Part shown: piece after piece, positions 42,420-50,905 of the stretch
Layout: the number at the start of each line of letters is the position of its first letter
Numbering within the stretch: the first letter of the stretch is position 1
Assembly (NCBI RefSeq): GCF_965662675.1
Contig: NZ_CBFIIK010000006.1
Coordinates: 1 to 64,000 of the forward strand
Reading direction: 5' to 3'
Length of the DNA stretch: 64,000 nucleotides
DNA from: Roseicyclus sp965662675
GTDB taxonomy: Bacteria > Pseudomonadota > Alphaproteobacteria > Rhodobacterales > Rhodobacteraceae
Notes under the pieces: model-generated
Told to the model about the DNA's origin: nothing
Databases searched by the model: none
What the model saw: the letters and a program-made list of their open reading frames with translations, nothing else
Translations under genes and position numbers: made by a program

Positions 42420-43303
42420 GCGCTATCGCTCAATGGGGTGGGAAAGAATTTCTTCAGCCATGCCGAGATCAGCGCGCGGGTATGCGGCGCATCCTCGTCG
42501 GACAGGGGGAAATGGGACACGCCGGTCGGGATCATCAACTCCGCATTGGCGCCGGCCTTTTGGAACAGGCTGATGGATTGCTCCATCGGCGTGATCACAT
42601 CGCCAGCCGTGTGGAACAGCAACAGCGGGCGAGGCGCGATATCGGCGACAACATCTTCTGCGCGGAAATGATACATGCTGATCGCGGTCTCGACCGGGAC
42701 TTCGAACTGGGCATGCGGCGACAGGTTCTTGCGCAGCTCTTCGGGGATGGGCACGACATCGAAGCGTGACACCCACATGCTTTCGCCCGTTTCGGCCCGG
42801 TGGCGGCGACCTTCTTCCAGAATGCCGGTGAATTTCGCCCAAGCCTCGGGCGTGGGGTGCTGGCCGCGGAATTTGCGCTCGCCATCGCCCCAGCCGCAGA
42901 GCGACAGGACACAGGCCACCCGGAGATCGACGCCGCCGGTAAAGATCGCAACCGCCGCGCCGAAACTGTGGCCGGTCACGCCGATACAGTCGGGGTCCAC
43001 CTCCTCGCGCTGGGCGATGAAGGTCAGCGCGTTGCGCGTATCGGCGACTTGGTCGAAACAGCGCACCTCGCCCCGCGCGCCTTCGGACTGGCCGCAGCCG
43101 CGGAAATCGATGCGAAAGACGCAATATCCGAATTCCTCCAACATCCGCGCGACAAGCTCGACATGAGACTTGTCCTTGGTCCCCACAAAACCGTGCAGCA
43201 CGATGAAGGTCGGCAGGCGCTGGCCGGGTTTGCGGCTGTCTGGCACATGCAGCACACCGGACAGTTTCAAACCGTCGGACATGAAAGACAGCGGGTGTTC
43301 CAT
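42416..43303 (-). CDS. Alpha/beta hydrolase
   Basis: A 295-residue serine hydrolase. The nucleophile is Ser113 in GVTGHSFGAAVA, the oxyanion loop is VLHGFVGTKDKS, the acid is in FHTAGDVITP and the base His in TGVSHFPL. Its style resembles carbon-carbon or ester hydrolases following ring cleavage. The start at 43303 (MEHPLSF) is chosen because AAGG lies nine bases upstream; ATG at 43321 is an alternative. It sits between an FMN reductase and an LDH2 dehydrogenase, with an extradiol-type dioxygenase at the head of the operon. Confidence 0.85.
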   Translation of the reverse strand: MEHPLSFMSDGLKLSGVLHVPDSRKPGQRLPTFIVLHGFVGTKDKSHVELVARMLEEFGYCVFRIDFRGCGQSEGARGEVRCFDQVADTRNALTFIAQREEVDPDCIGVTGHSFGAAVAIFTGGVDLRVACVLSLCGWGDGERKFRGQHPTPEAWAKFTGILEEGRRHRAETGESMWVSRFDVVPIPEELRKNLSPHAQFEVPVETAISMYHFRAEDVVADIAPRPLLLFHTAGDVITPMEQSISLFQKAGANAELMIPTGVSHFPLSDEDAPHTRALISAWLKKFFPTPLSDSA

Positions 43304-43337
43304 GGGTCGTTGCCTTGTCATCGGATGGCGGTCGCGC

Positions 43338-43922
43338 CTAGCTGCGACCCCACCGGCTGGAGAACTCTGCGAAACTGGACAGATGACCGCGCAGAAAGGT
43401 TTCGGTCTCGGGATGTGTGATGGTGCCCGCCACGACATCGACCTTGCCCTTGGCGCCCGTGATCTGGATTTCGGGTTTGGCCATGATGAGCATGTCTTGG
43501 CTGTGCAACGTCTGGCGCAGGCTTTCATGGACCCGCGCGCCACCCAACAGGCCGGGCGAGACGCTCCAGATCGCGACAGCTTTGCGGGCCAACGGGTTGG
43601 GGTCCACGCGCGACAGCCAGTCGATGGCGTTCTTGAGGGCGCCGGGGATGGACCAGTTGTATTCCGGGGTGACGATCAGCACCGCATCCATCGCCGTGAC
43701 CGCGTCCACCAAGGCCGCCACGCTGTCGGGCATGCCTTCGTCCAGCACATCTTGGTTGAACAGCGGCAGATTGCCCGGACCCGGCAAGATCACGGCCTCC
43801 ATGCCCGTAGGGGCAAGCCCCGACACCGCACGCCCGACCGCGCGCGACAGCGAGGCGCGGCGCAATGACCCTTCAAGAATACCGAGCCGTATCACGGAAC
43901 TATCCTTCCTCGACGCGCTCAT
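43338..43922 (-). CDS. NADPH-dependent FMN reductase-family protein
   Basis: A 194-residue flavodoxin-fold reductase. The phosphate loop is LEGSLRRASLS near residue 17 and the flavin block is TPEYNWSIPGALKNAIDWLSR. It would supply reduced flavin to an oxygenase or reduce a quinone. The ATG at 43922 overlaps the dioxygenase stop (ATGA), so 13 further in-frame residues upstream are rejected. Confidence 0.88.
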   Translation of the reverse strand: MSASRKDSSVIRLGILEGSLRRASLSRAVGRAVSGLAPTGMEAVILPGPGNLPLFNQDVLDEGMPDSVAALVDAVTAMDAVLIVTPEYNWSIPGALKNAIDWLSRVDPNPLARKAVAIWSVSPGLLGGARVHESLRQTLHSQDMLIMAKPEIQITGAKGKVDVVAGTITHPETETFLRGHLSSFAEFSSRWGRS

Positions 43923-44824
43923 GCTGCAGGTGCCGCCCATGGGAAGTGATGCTCGCGCCACGGGAGCGGCGCAGGTTCGCCCCAGACATTCATCACGCGG
44001 ACATTGTCGGGACGTTTCAGCGCGGTGATCACATTGGGCACATACCGGTCGTCATCATTGATCAGCGCCATATTGCCCGCGCATTCGACCATCGCGCCGC
44101 AGGCATCGATGTAATAGGCGAATGTGTTGTCGCCGGGCCGGTGCCGACCCGGCCCCCAGATGAAGTTCTTCTCGACCGTATCGAGCAGATCACCAAGCCG
44201 GCAGTAGTCGGAGAACTCGGCCACTTCCCACGAATAATGGTGCAGCCCCGTATCGCCACGAACGATCCCGAGAATGTGGTGTAGCCGGTTTGCGCCGCGC
44301 ATCCAGCTAAGCCCATCATCGACCATCCGCTCGGACAGGCGCATGCCCATGATCGCCTCCATCTGGGCGCGGGTCTCGGCGGGTTCGGGCGAGGTGATAT
44401 TCACATGATCGATGCGCAGGGGTGCCATGCCCGTGGTCGCGTAACGGTTGCCATAGATCTCGGTTGCGACCGGCGCGTGCAGCTCGAATGTATGGCCTTG
44501 CGGGGTGACGAAGCGCATGCCTGCATCGCAGCAATCAAGGCTCGGCTCCTCGGATATCAGCCGGCATCCTGCAGCGGCAACGCGCGCGGCGGCCACGGCC
44601 ACTGCCGCGTTTGACACTGCCTCGAAGCCAAGCGAGCGGATCGCATTCTCGGGCGCCTCATGCAGCACCAACTCGGCCATGCGCCCATTGGAGGATAGCC
44701 AGACCGTTCCAGCCTGCTGGCGTGTCACGCGCAATCCGAGGATGTCGCAAGATTCGCGCACCATCGCATCAACGTCCACGACGTTGAGCTGAACATGTCC
44801 TACGGAATTCACCAGATAGTGCAT
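43919..44824 (-). CDS. VOC-superfamily extradiol dioxygenase-like protein
   Basis: A 301-residue two-domain vicinal-oxygen-chelate protein like catechol 2,3-dioxygenases. Likely iron ligands are His140 (RIDHVNI), His195 or His196 (GLHHYSWEV) and Glu247 (MVECAG), in the spacing of extradiol enzymes. The start at 44824 follows GAGGGACGGT; nine residues further upstream are optional. It heads the operon dioxygenase-FMN reductase-hydrolase-LDH2-tctBAC. A palindrome ATTTTCGAAAAT lies 62 bases upstream. The ring substrate is unknown. Confidence 0.87.
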   Translation of the reverse strand: MHYLVNSVGHVQLNVVDVDAMVRESCDILGLRVTRQQAGTVWLSSNGRMAELVLHEAPENAIRSLGFEAVSNAAVAVAAARVAAAGCRLISEEPSLDCCDAGMRFVTPQGHTFELHAPVATEIYGNRYATTGMAPLRIDHVNITSPEPAETRAQMEAIMGMRLSERMVDDGLSWMRGANRLHHILGIVRGDTGLHHYSWEVAEFSDYCRLGDLLDTVEKNFIWGPGRHRPGDNTFAYYIDACGAMVECAGNMALINDDDRYVPNVITALKRPDNVRVMNVWGEPAPLPWREHHFPWAAPAA

Positions 44825-44885
44825 ACCGTCCCTCGTTTCGTCTGTGTCCATCAGGTGCTAGCACGCGGTTTCAAAAACCTCAAAC

Positions 44886-44897
44886 ATTTTCGAAAAT
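44886..44897. promoter_or_regulatory. TTCGAAAA palindrome upstream of the dioxygenase operon
   Basis: ATTTTCGAAAAT is a perfect 12-base palindrome in the 135-base gap between the dioxygenase and FAH genes. The same core recurs at 45817-45826 and 45896-45911. Together they look like operators for the GntR encoded at 45964. Confidence 0.5.
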
Positions 44898-44959
44898 ATG
44901 AAATTAGTGGAAAAAATATCAGCAAGGTCGCGTCGGGTGCTTTCGGCGTCGCGGGCGCA

Positions 44960-45805
44960 TCATTCCTCGGCTGCGACGGTATTCGACAGCACGCCTATGC
45001 CCGCGATCTCGACCTCGACCACATCCCCTGGCCGCAGGAATTCCGGCGGCTGCCGCGTCGTGCCGAAGCCGGTGCAGGTGCCCGTGACGATCACATCCCC
45101 CGGCACCAAAGGTGCAAAAGTCGAGATGTAGGAAATCAGGTATGGGATATCGAAAATCATGCGCGAGGTGTCGGTGCGCTGTTTCTCGACCCCGTTCACG
45201 CGCGTCACCATCGACACACCCGACTGCGCGATCGGCAGATCATCTGCTGCGACCATCCACGGCCCGAAGGCACCCGTGCCGGTGAAGTTCTTGCCCGGTG
45301 TGAATTGATGCGAGTGCTTTTGCCAATCGCGCACGCTCCCGTCATTATAGATCGAATATCCCGCCACATGGCGCATGGCCTGCGGTTCCGAGATATGACG
45401 CCCCCCCTTGCCGATGATCACGGCAAGCTCACCCTCGAAATCCAGCTTTTGCGAGGATCGCGGCTGGATCAGCGCTGCGCCATGGGCGATCTGCGAGCAT
45501 GGCAAGCGCAGGAAAAGCACAGGATAGGGCGGTGCCTTGTCCGGGTCGGGTGGCCCATCCCAATAATTCACGGCCGCCATGACGATCTTGTCGGGATTGG
45601 GGATTACCGGGGCCAATGTCACCGCGTCGAACCGCAAGGAAGGTGCCGCTGTATGTCGCAACAGATCCGTTGGCATGCCCGCGGCGATAAAGGATTTCAG
45701 ATCTGGAAATCGGCCGACCGCGGGATGGCCCAGATCATAGATAATCCCGTCCGCCACGGCACCCCAAGAAGACCGTTCATCATGGACGAAGGATATCAAT
45801 CGCAT
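44960..45805 (-). CDS. Fumarylacetoacetate-hydrolase-family protein (second)
   Basis: A 281-residue FAH-fold enzyme. Metal-site blocks are LDFEGELAVIIG and YNDGSVRDWQ; KNFTGTGAFGPWMV and VTGTCTGFGTTR are also conserved. Members hydrolyse or decarboxylate 2-keto acids such as those after meta cleavage. ATG at 45805 follows AAAAAAGGGA; the ribosome site directly abuts a TTCGAAAA palindrome. It is divergent from the GntR gene and upstream of the dioxygenase operon. Confidence 0.87.
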   Translation of the reverse strand: MRLISFVHDERSSWGAVADGIIYDLGHPAVGRFPDLKSFIAAGMPTDLLRHTAAPSLRFDAVTLAPVIPNPDKIVMAAVNYWDGPPDPDKAPPYPVLFLRLPCSQIAHGAALIQPRSSQKLDFEGELAVIIGKGGRHISEPQAMRHVAGYSIYNDGSVRDWQKHSHQFTPGKNFTGTGAFGPWMVAADDLPIAQSGVSMVTRVNGVEKQRTDTSRMIFDIPYLISYISTFAPLVPGDVIVTGTCTGFGTTRQPPEFLRPGDVVEVEIAGIGVLSNTVAAEE

Positions 45806-45816
45806 GCATATCCCTT

Positions 45817-45826
45817 TTTTCGAAAA
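45817..45826. promoter_or_regulatory. TTCGAAAA palindrome in the FAH gene leader
   Basis: TTTTCGAAAA, a 10-base perfect palindrome, ends 12 bases before the FAH start codon and overlaps its A-rich ribosome site. A bound regulator would block transcription or initiation. Confidence 0.45.
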
Positions 45827-45895
45827 TAATCGAATCATTGAAACACTGGACGAGAATGGCCTTTCTGGATAAATCTGTCCAACCGGGAGTAGATA

Positions 45896-45927
45896 GGATA
45901 TTCGAAAATCCACGGTGCAACTGCACC
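45896..45927. promoter_or_regulatory. GntR control region: near-perfect 16-base palindrome and a second inverted repeat
   Basis: GGATATTCGAAAATCC (45896-45911) is palindromic at seven of eight pairs and shares the TTCGAAAA core. Next to it, GGTGCA (45914-45919) and TGCACC (45922-45927) form a perfect 6-bp repeat. Both lie 37-68 bases upstream of the GntR start, where a promoter would be. Confidence 0.5.
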
Positions 45928-45963
45928 TGGCGATGAATGATGGAATAACCATTGACTGCAGGC

Positions 45964-46650
45964 ATGATCAATCAAGCGGCTGGCCAGACGATGAAATCTG
46001 ACGCTTCCGGGTCACGCGATGTGCTGACCCGTCTGCGCACGGATATCGTCAGCAGCGTGTTCGAGCCGGAAACCCGGTTGAAATTCGCGGATATGACAAA
46101 ACGATATGACGTCGGGATCGGCACGCTGCGCGAGGCGCTTTCGCAGCTTTCCTCTGAAGGATTCGTGACGGTCGAGACAGGCAAGGGTTTCAAGGTCGCG
46201 CCGGTGTCGGCTGCGGAATTGGTCGAGATTACCGATCATTTCATCGCCTTCGAAAAGCGCGCGGTGCGCGAAGCGATCGCGCATGGCGATGAGGATTGGG
46301 AAACCAATATCGTTGCAGTGCATCACCGCCTCAGCTTGATCGAGGGGCTGCCTTGGGCGCGGCGGATGGAACGACATTCCGAATGGGTCGAACGGCATCG
46401 CGAATTCCACGAGGCCATTGTCGCCGCCTGTCCGGGGCGTTGGCTGTTCCGGTTGCGCTCGATCATGTTCGACCAGTTGGATCGCTACCGCTTCGTCACA
46501 AAACGGGCGCCCGAAGGTCTTGGCGGCCGCAAGTTCGAAGAGCATCGCGAAATCATGAATGCCACCCTTGCGCGTGACGCCGACCTTGCCTGTGCCTTGA
46601 TCGAGCAGCACATCCGCGACACATCCGAGCGCGCGATCAAGCTGCTCTGA
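45964..46650 (+). CDS. GntR-family transcriptional regulator (FCD type)
   Basis: A 228-residue regulator: winged helix at about residues 20-75 (FADMTKRYDVGIGTLREALSQL) and FCD domain with HREFHEAIVAAC and later His in IEQHIRD. It is divergent from the FAH gene at 44960 and likely controls that gene and the dioxygenase operon through the TTCGAAAA palindromes. Start choice is uncertain: TTG at 45952, ATG at 45964 and ATG at 45991 are all in frame with weak ribosome sites. Confidence 0.87.
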   Translation: MINQAAGQTMKSDASGSRDVLTRLRTDIVSSVFEPETRLKFADMTKRYDVGIGTLREALSQLSSEGFVTVETGKGFKVAPVSAAELVEITDHFIAFEKRAVREAIAHGDEDWETNIVAVHHRLSLIEGLPWARRMERHSEWVERHREFHEAIVAACPGRWLFRLRSIMFDQLDRYRFVTKRAPEGLGGRKFEEHREIMNATLARDADLACALIEQHIRDTSERAIKLL

Positions 46651-46754
46651 ACATCACGCAAAGCGCCGGTGCGGCCTGCGGCCAAGGCCATAGGGACCGA
46701 CTGGCCATGCGCAAGCGGTGGGCCGACGGCACCATAAGGCCCCGTGATGGGTTC

Positions 46755-48272
46755 TTAGCCTTGCGCGAAACCTTCCGGCAGCAATGCATCCGGCACGGCT
46801 TGATAGCACACGGGTCGCAAGAACCGCCGGATCGACAGGCTGCCGACCGAGGTTGCGCCGAAATTGGTCGAGGCGGGGTAGGGGCCGCCATGGACCATAG
46901 CATCGGCCACTTCCACTCCTGTAGGATAGCCATTCACGACGATCCGGCCTGCTTTGCGTTCAAGCGTCGGCATAAGGCGCTGGGCGATGCCTGTGTCGGC
47001 GTCATCCATATGCAAGGTGGCGGTCAACTGCCCGGCAAGGCTTTGTGCGATGGCGTGCATCTGGGCTTCGTCCGTCGCAGTGACGATCAGGCCAAGGGGG
47101 CCGAAAACCTCTTCGCCCAAGCTGTGATTGGCCAGCCAATCCGCGCCTGTGATCCGGTAAAGATGCGGTTTGGCCGCGCGGCGGTCGCAGACCTGGGTCA
47201 GAAGCGTCCGCACGCCGGATGATTGGGCTACCTGCGCCGCGCCCTTGACATAGGCCTCGGCGATGCCGTCGGTCAGCATGACCTGCGACCCGACCTCGGC
47301 CAGTGCCGCCAATGTGGCTTCGGCCAGCGCGTCGGCCTGATCGGCAAGGACAATGGCGATGCCGGGATTGGTGCAGAACTGGCCCGCGCCCATCGTTAGG
47401 CTGGCCGCCCACCCCTTGGCGATGGCAGCTCCGCGTGCCGACATCGCGGCGGGCAAAAGGAACATCGGGTTCACCGAACCCAGCTCGCCGAAAAACGGGA
47501 TCGGTTCGGGCCGCGCGGCGCACAAATCGAACAGCGCCCGGCCCCCCGCCAGCGAGCCTGTAAAGCCCACTGCCCGGATCAGCGGATGCTGTACGAGCGC
47601 TTGCCCCACATCGCGCTCGCCACCTTGGATCAGCGAGAACACCCCCGCTGGCATACCACAGGCTTGCCGTGCGGCTTCGATGGCTTCGGCCATGATCTCG
47701 GATGTGCCGGGATGGGCGAAATGGCCCCGCACGACGACCGGGCATCCCGCCGCCAATGCCGCCGCAGTGTCGCCCCCCGCCGTCGAGAAGGCGAGCGGAA
47801 AGTTGGACGCGCCGAACACCGCCACCGGGCCGATGGGCCGCTGGATCATTTTCAGATCTGGGCGGGGAAGGGGTTGGCGGTCGGGCAGGGCCGGATCATG
47901 GCGCAGGTCGAGATGGTCGCCCTTTTCGATATGCTGCGCGAAAAAGCGCAACTGCCCCGTGGTGCGCCCGCGTTCGCCGATCAATCGCCCATCGGGCAGG
48001 CCGCTTTCCTGACCGCCGATGGCGGTGATCGCGTCGGCGCGCGCCTCGATCTCATCGGCGATGGCATTGAGAAACGCGGCGCGCGCGGCGCGCGTGGTCC
48101 AACCATAAACGGCAAAGGCGTCTTCCGCCGCTCTCACGGCTTGATCGACAAGCGCGGGCGTGCCGACCGAAAAGCGATGCGCCGGGCCATGTGCGGGATC
48201 GGAGGCAAAGCTGTCTTGGGTCGTTACCCATTCGCCCGCAATCAGATGCGCGCCCCTTGGTTGCCAGTTCAT
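46755..48272 (-). CDS. Alpha-ketoglutarate semialdehyde dehydrogenase
   Basis: A 505-residue aldehyde dehydrogenase. KGSADH oxidises 2,5-dioxopentanoate to 2-oxoglutarate with NAD(P). Catalytic Cys300 is in GAGQFCTNPG, the form typical of this subfamily, Glu263 in FFGELGSVNP and Asn157 in FGASNFPLAFS. It is last of the operon enolase dehydratase, DapA-family dehydratase, gntR, pdxA2, so it delivers the pentonate carbon to the TCA cycle. Its ATG overlaps the pdxA2 stop by four bases. Confidence 0.9.
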   Translation of the reverse strand: MNWQPRGAHLIAGEWVTTQDSFASDPAHGPAHRFSVGTPALVDQAVRAAEDAFAVYGWTTRAARAAFLNAIADEIEARADAITAIGGQESGLPDGRLIGERGRTTGQLRFFAQHIEKGDHLDLRHDPALPDRQPLPRPDLKMIQRPIGPVAVFGASNFPLAFSTAGGDTAAALAAGCPVVVRGHFAHPGTSEIMAEAIEAARQACGMPAGVFSLIQGGERDVGQALVQHPLIRAVGFTGSLAGGRALFDLCAARPEPIPFFGELGSVNPMFLLPAAMSARGAAIAKGWAASLTMGAGQFCTNPGIAIVLADQADALAEATLAALAEVGSQVMLTDGIAEAYVKGAAQVAQSSGVRTLLTQVCDRRAAKPHLYRITGADWLANHSLGEEVFGPLGLIVTATDEAQMHAIAQSLAGQLTATLHMDDADTGIAQRLMPTLERKAGRIVVNGYPTGVEVADAMVHGGPYPASTNFGATSVGSLSIRRFLRPVCYQAVPDALLPEGFAQG

Positions 48273-49288
48273 GCAGCACTTTCCTTTTCGCTATCCCAAT
48301 GGGTGACCATGGCGCAGGCAATGTCAAAGGCCGCGCGCGTCGCCCCCAGATCGGCCACACCTTGCCCGGCGATGTCAAAGGCGGTGCCATGCGCGGGTGT
48401 CGATACCGGCACGGGCAGCCCGCCCTGAACCGTCACGCCCCGATCGAAGCCCAAAAGCTTGAGCGCGATCTGCCCTTGGTCGTGATACATCGTCACCACG
48501 GCGTCGATCTCGCGGCGGACGGCCTTGAGAAACACGGTGTCCGATGGCCAAGGGCCGCTGACCGACATTTGCCCCCGGGCCAGATCCTCGACCGCGGGGG
48601 TCAAAACGTCAATCTCTTCGCGTCCGAAATTGCCGCCGTCGCCGGCATGCGGGTTCAGCGCCGCCACCGCGATGCGGGGCCTGTCGATGCCTGACCGGCG
48701 CAGCGTGCGATGGATCAGATGCGTCGCCTCGGCCACCCGTTCGCCGGTGATCGTGTCGGCCACGTCGCGCAGCGCGATATGGCTGGTTACGCGGCTTGTC
48801 CACATCCCGTCGAGCGTGTTGAGTTCCGAGATATAGCCCGTCACTCCCAACCGCTCGGCCATGTAGTGCAATTCGTCATCATGGCCGATCCCCGCAAGAT
48901 GCATGGAGGCCTTGTTGAAGGGGCCGAACACGATGGCGTCGATCACACCTTCTTGTGCAAGAAGAAGCGCCTCGTCGAGCGCGCGCAGGACCGAGCGGCC
49001 ACCGGCCTCGCTTGTTTGGGCCAAGCGCACCTCATCGGGTGCGATGGTGGCAAGCGCGTGAAGCGCGCCGGTGCGCCCCACCCATCCCTTGCGCGCATCG
49101 AGCGGTTCAAGCGCCAATTCCACCCCTGCCACCGCCTGCCCTGCGGCAAAGACATGCGCATCGCCGATCAGCAAGATCTCGGCGGCCTCTGTCACGCCCT
49201 CGGCGGTGCAAAGCTTGGCGATCAGTTCGGGTCCGATCCCTGCAGGGTCGCCCGCCAAAATCCCGATACGCGGTTTTGTCGTGGTCAT
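48269..49288 (-). CDS. PdxA2-family 4-phosphate dehydrogenase
   Basis: A 339-residue PdxA homologue. PdxA oxidises 4-phosphohydroxy-threonine in B6 synthesis; PdxA2 paralogues in catabolic loci oxidise D-threonate or D-erythronate 4-phosphate. Metal-ligand His are expected in DELHYMAERL, LNPHAGDGG and AHGTAFDIAG; the start GILAGDPAGIGPELI is standard. It lies one base after the GntR stop. No DUF1537 kinase, its usual partner, is in this operon; those at 16770 and 23579 are the nearest. True PdxA in vitamin synthesis is less likely here given the context. Confidence 0.85.
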   Translation of the reverse strand: MTTTKPRIGILAGDPAGIGPELIAKLCTAEGVTEAAEILLIGDAHVFAAGQAVAGVELALEPLDARKGWVGRTGALHALATIAPDEVRLAQTSEAGGRSVLRALDEALLLAQEGVIDAIVFGPFNKASMHLAGIGHDDELHYMAERLGVTGYISELNTLDGMWTSRVTSHIALRDVADTITGERVAEATHLIHRTLRRSGIDRPRIAVAALNPHAGDGGNFGREEIDVLTPAVEDLARGQMSVSGPWPSDTVFLKAVRREIDAVVTMYHDQGQIALKLLGFDRGVTVQGGLPVPVSTPAHGTAFDIAGQGVADLGATRAAFDIACAMVTHWDSEKESAA

Positions 49289-49289
49289 G

Positions 49290-49994
49290 TCAGTGTTCGT
49301 CCCTCTTGGTCCGGGCATCGGCATGGACCCGTGCGATATTTTCGATCGTGCTGCGCAGATGTGCGCGCATCGCCGTTGCGGTCGCCGCGCCATCACGCGC
49401 CATCAGCGCGGTGGCAATGCGGTCATGTTCGGCCTGGGTATTCTCGCGCCGGTCGATCTGGCGCGAGGACAAGAAGCGCGCCCGCCAGAGGCGCGCATTG
49501 TATTGGCGATGCGTCTCGGCCAAGGGCGTGTTTCGCGCTGCGGTCACGATCGCGCCATGAAACGCCATGTCTTGATGAAAGAAGGACAGCGTATCACCGC
49601 CATCGGCCTCCATGTTCCGTGCCAAGGCCGTGATATGCGCCAGTTCCTTGTCGGTGGCCACTGCGCAGGCCAATTCGCCCGCCAAGGCCTCGAGCCCACC
49701 GAGAACCGTGATATTGTCGCGCAGTGTGTCGAGCGAGGGGTTGGCGACGCGCGGCCGCCGCGTCGGGCCGTAATCGATCAGCCCCTCCATCTCGAGGAGG
49801 CGCAGTGCATCTTTCAGCGGTGTGCGGCTGATCCCCATCGCCTCGGACAGGTCGCGCTCGGGCACCGGCGTGCCGGGGGCGAGATGCTCGAGCAAGATCG
49901 CCTCGCGCAGCTTGTCGGCGGCCTCTTCAGCGAGGCTCCGGCGGGGCGCGATCTGGACATCTTCCAGCGCGGAAAGGATCGAACCTGCCGACAT
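49290..49994 (-). CDS. GntR-family transcriptional regulator (FCD type)
   Basis: A 234-residue regulator: winged helix at about residues 20-80 (GTPVPERDLSEAMGISRTPLKDAL) and FCD domain with HQDMAFHGAIV and later His residues. Its start overlaps the DapA-family stop by one base. It probably represses its own operon and the divergent TRAP system 4 via the TGGTAT/ATACCA palindrome at 52177-52193. Confidence 0.9.
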   Translation of the reverse strand: MSAGSILSALEDVQIAPRRSLAEEAADKLREAILLEHLAPGTPVPERDLSEAMGISRTPLKDALRLLEMEGLIDYGPTRRPRVANPSLDTLRDNITVLGGLEALAGELACAVATDKELAHITALARNMEADGGDTLSFFHQDMAFHGAIVTAARNTPLAETHRQYNARLWRARFLSSRQIDRRENTQAEHDRIATALMARDGAATATAMRAHLRSTIENIARVHADARTKRDEH

Positions 49995-50905
49995 CAGCGC
50001 CCCCAATTCAGGGCAATGGGGTCAAGCGGGCGCAGCAATTCTAGCAGCATGGCGCGCGTGGCCGGCGCCAGCGGCGGGATCGGATGGCGGCAGAAATCCG
50101 AGGCGATGACCCCGCCCGCCATCATCGCCGCCTTGGCGGCGCGAAAGCCGCATTGGCGGTTTTCATGGTTCACCGCCGGCAGGATGCGGGCATAGGCCTT
50201 GGTTGCCGCGGCGCGATCACCCGTCGCCCAATGGGTCAGGATCGGCTTGATCAATTCGGGGATCATCGCGCTGGTCATGGTGCCGGTCGCGCCTGCATCG
50301 AGATCGGCCAAAAGGGTAATCGCCTCTTCGCCGTCAAACGGCCCCTCGATCGCATCGCCGCCCTCGGCCACCAGCGCGCGCAGCTTGGCCGCCGCACCGG
50401 CACATTCGATCTTGAACAGCTTTACCATCTCGATCTCGCGCGCCATGCGCACCAGTAGCGGCACGGGCAAATCGACGCCGGACAGCGGCGCATCTTGCAC
50501 CATGATCGGCAGGCCGACATCGCCCACGCGTGCGAATTGTTCATAGGTCTGATCGGCCGTCCCGCGCATGGTGGCACCGTGATAGGGCGGCATCATCATC
50601 AAGATCGACGCGCCGCATTCTTTGGCGTGACGCGCACGCGCTACTGCTATCTCGGTCGAGAAATGGCTGATGGTCACGATCACCGGCAAGCGGCCCGCCA
50701 TATGGTCAAGCGATGCTTCTGTCAGGCGGCGGCGTTCCTCGTCGGTCAGCAGGAATTGTTCCGAGAAATTGGCGAGGATGCAGATGCCGTCATTGCCCTG
50801 ATCGACCATGCAATCGATCACGCGAGACATGCCGTCGTAGTCGACCGACCCGTCGGGGTGAAAGGGCGTGGGCGCGACAGGCCAGATGCCCGAATACTGC
50901 GTCAT
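49994..50905 (-). CDS. DapA-family 2-keto-3-deoxypentonate dehydratase
   Basis: A 303-residue class I lyase of the dihydrodipicolinate-synthase family. In non-phosphorylative pentose routes such enzymes dehydrate L-2-keto-3-deoxypentonate to 2-oxoglutarate semialdehyde. The Schiff-base Lys is in MVKLFKIECAG (about 162-165) and the substrate loop in LANFSEQFLLTDEER. Its start overlaps the enolase stop (ATGA), and KGSADH is in the same operon, which favours a dehydratase over an aldolase. Confidence 0.85.
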   Translation of the reverse strand: MTQYSGIWPVAPTPFHPDGSVDYDGMSRVIDCMVDQGNDGICILANFSEQFLLTDEERRRLTEASLDHMAGRLPVIVTISHFSTEIAVARARHAKECGASILMMMPPYHGATMRGTADQTYEQFARVGDVGLPIMVQDAPLSGVDLPVPLLVRMAREIEMVKLFKIECAGAAAKLRALVAEGGDAIEGPFDGEEAITLLADLDAGATGTMTSAMIPELIKPILTHWATGDRAAATKAYARILPAVNHENRQCGFRAAKAAMMAGGVIASDFCRHPIPPLAPATRAMLLELLRPLDPIALNWGR

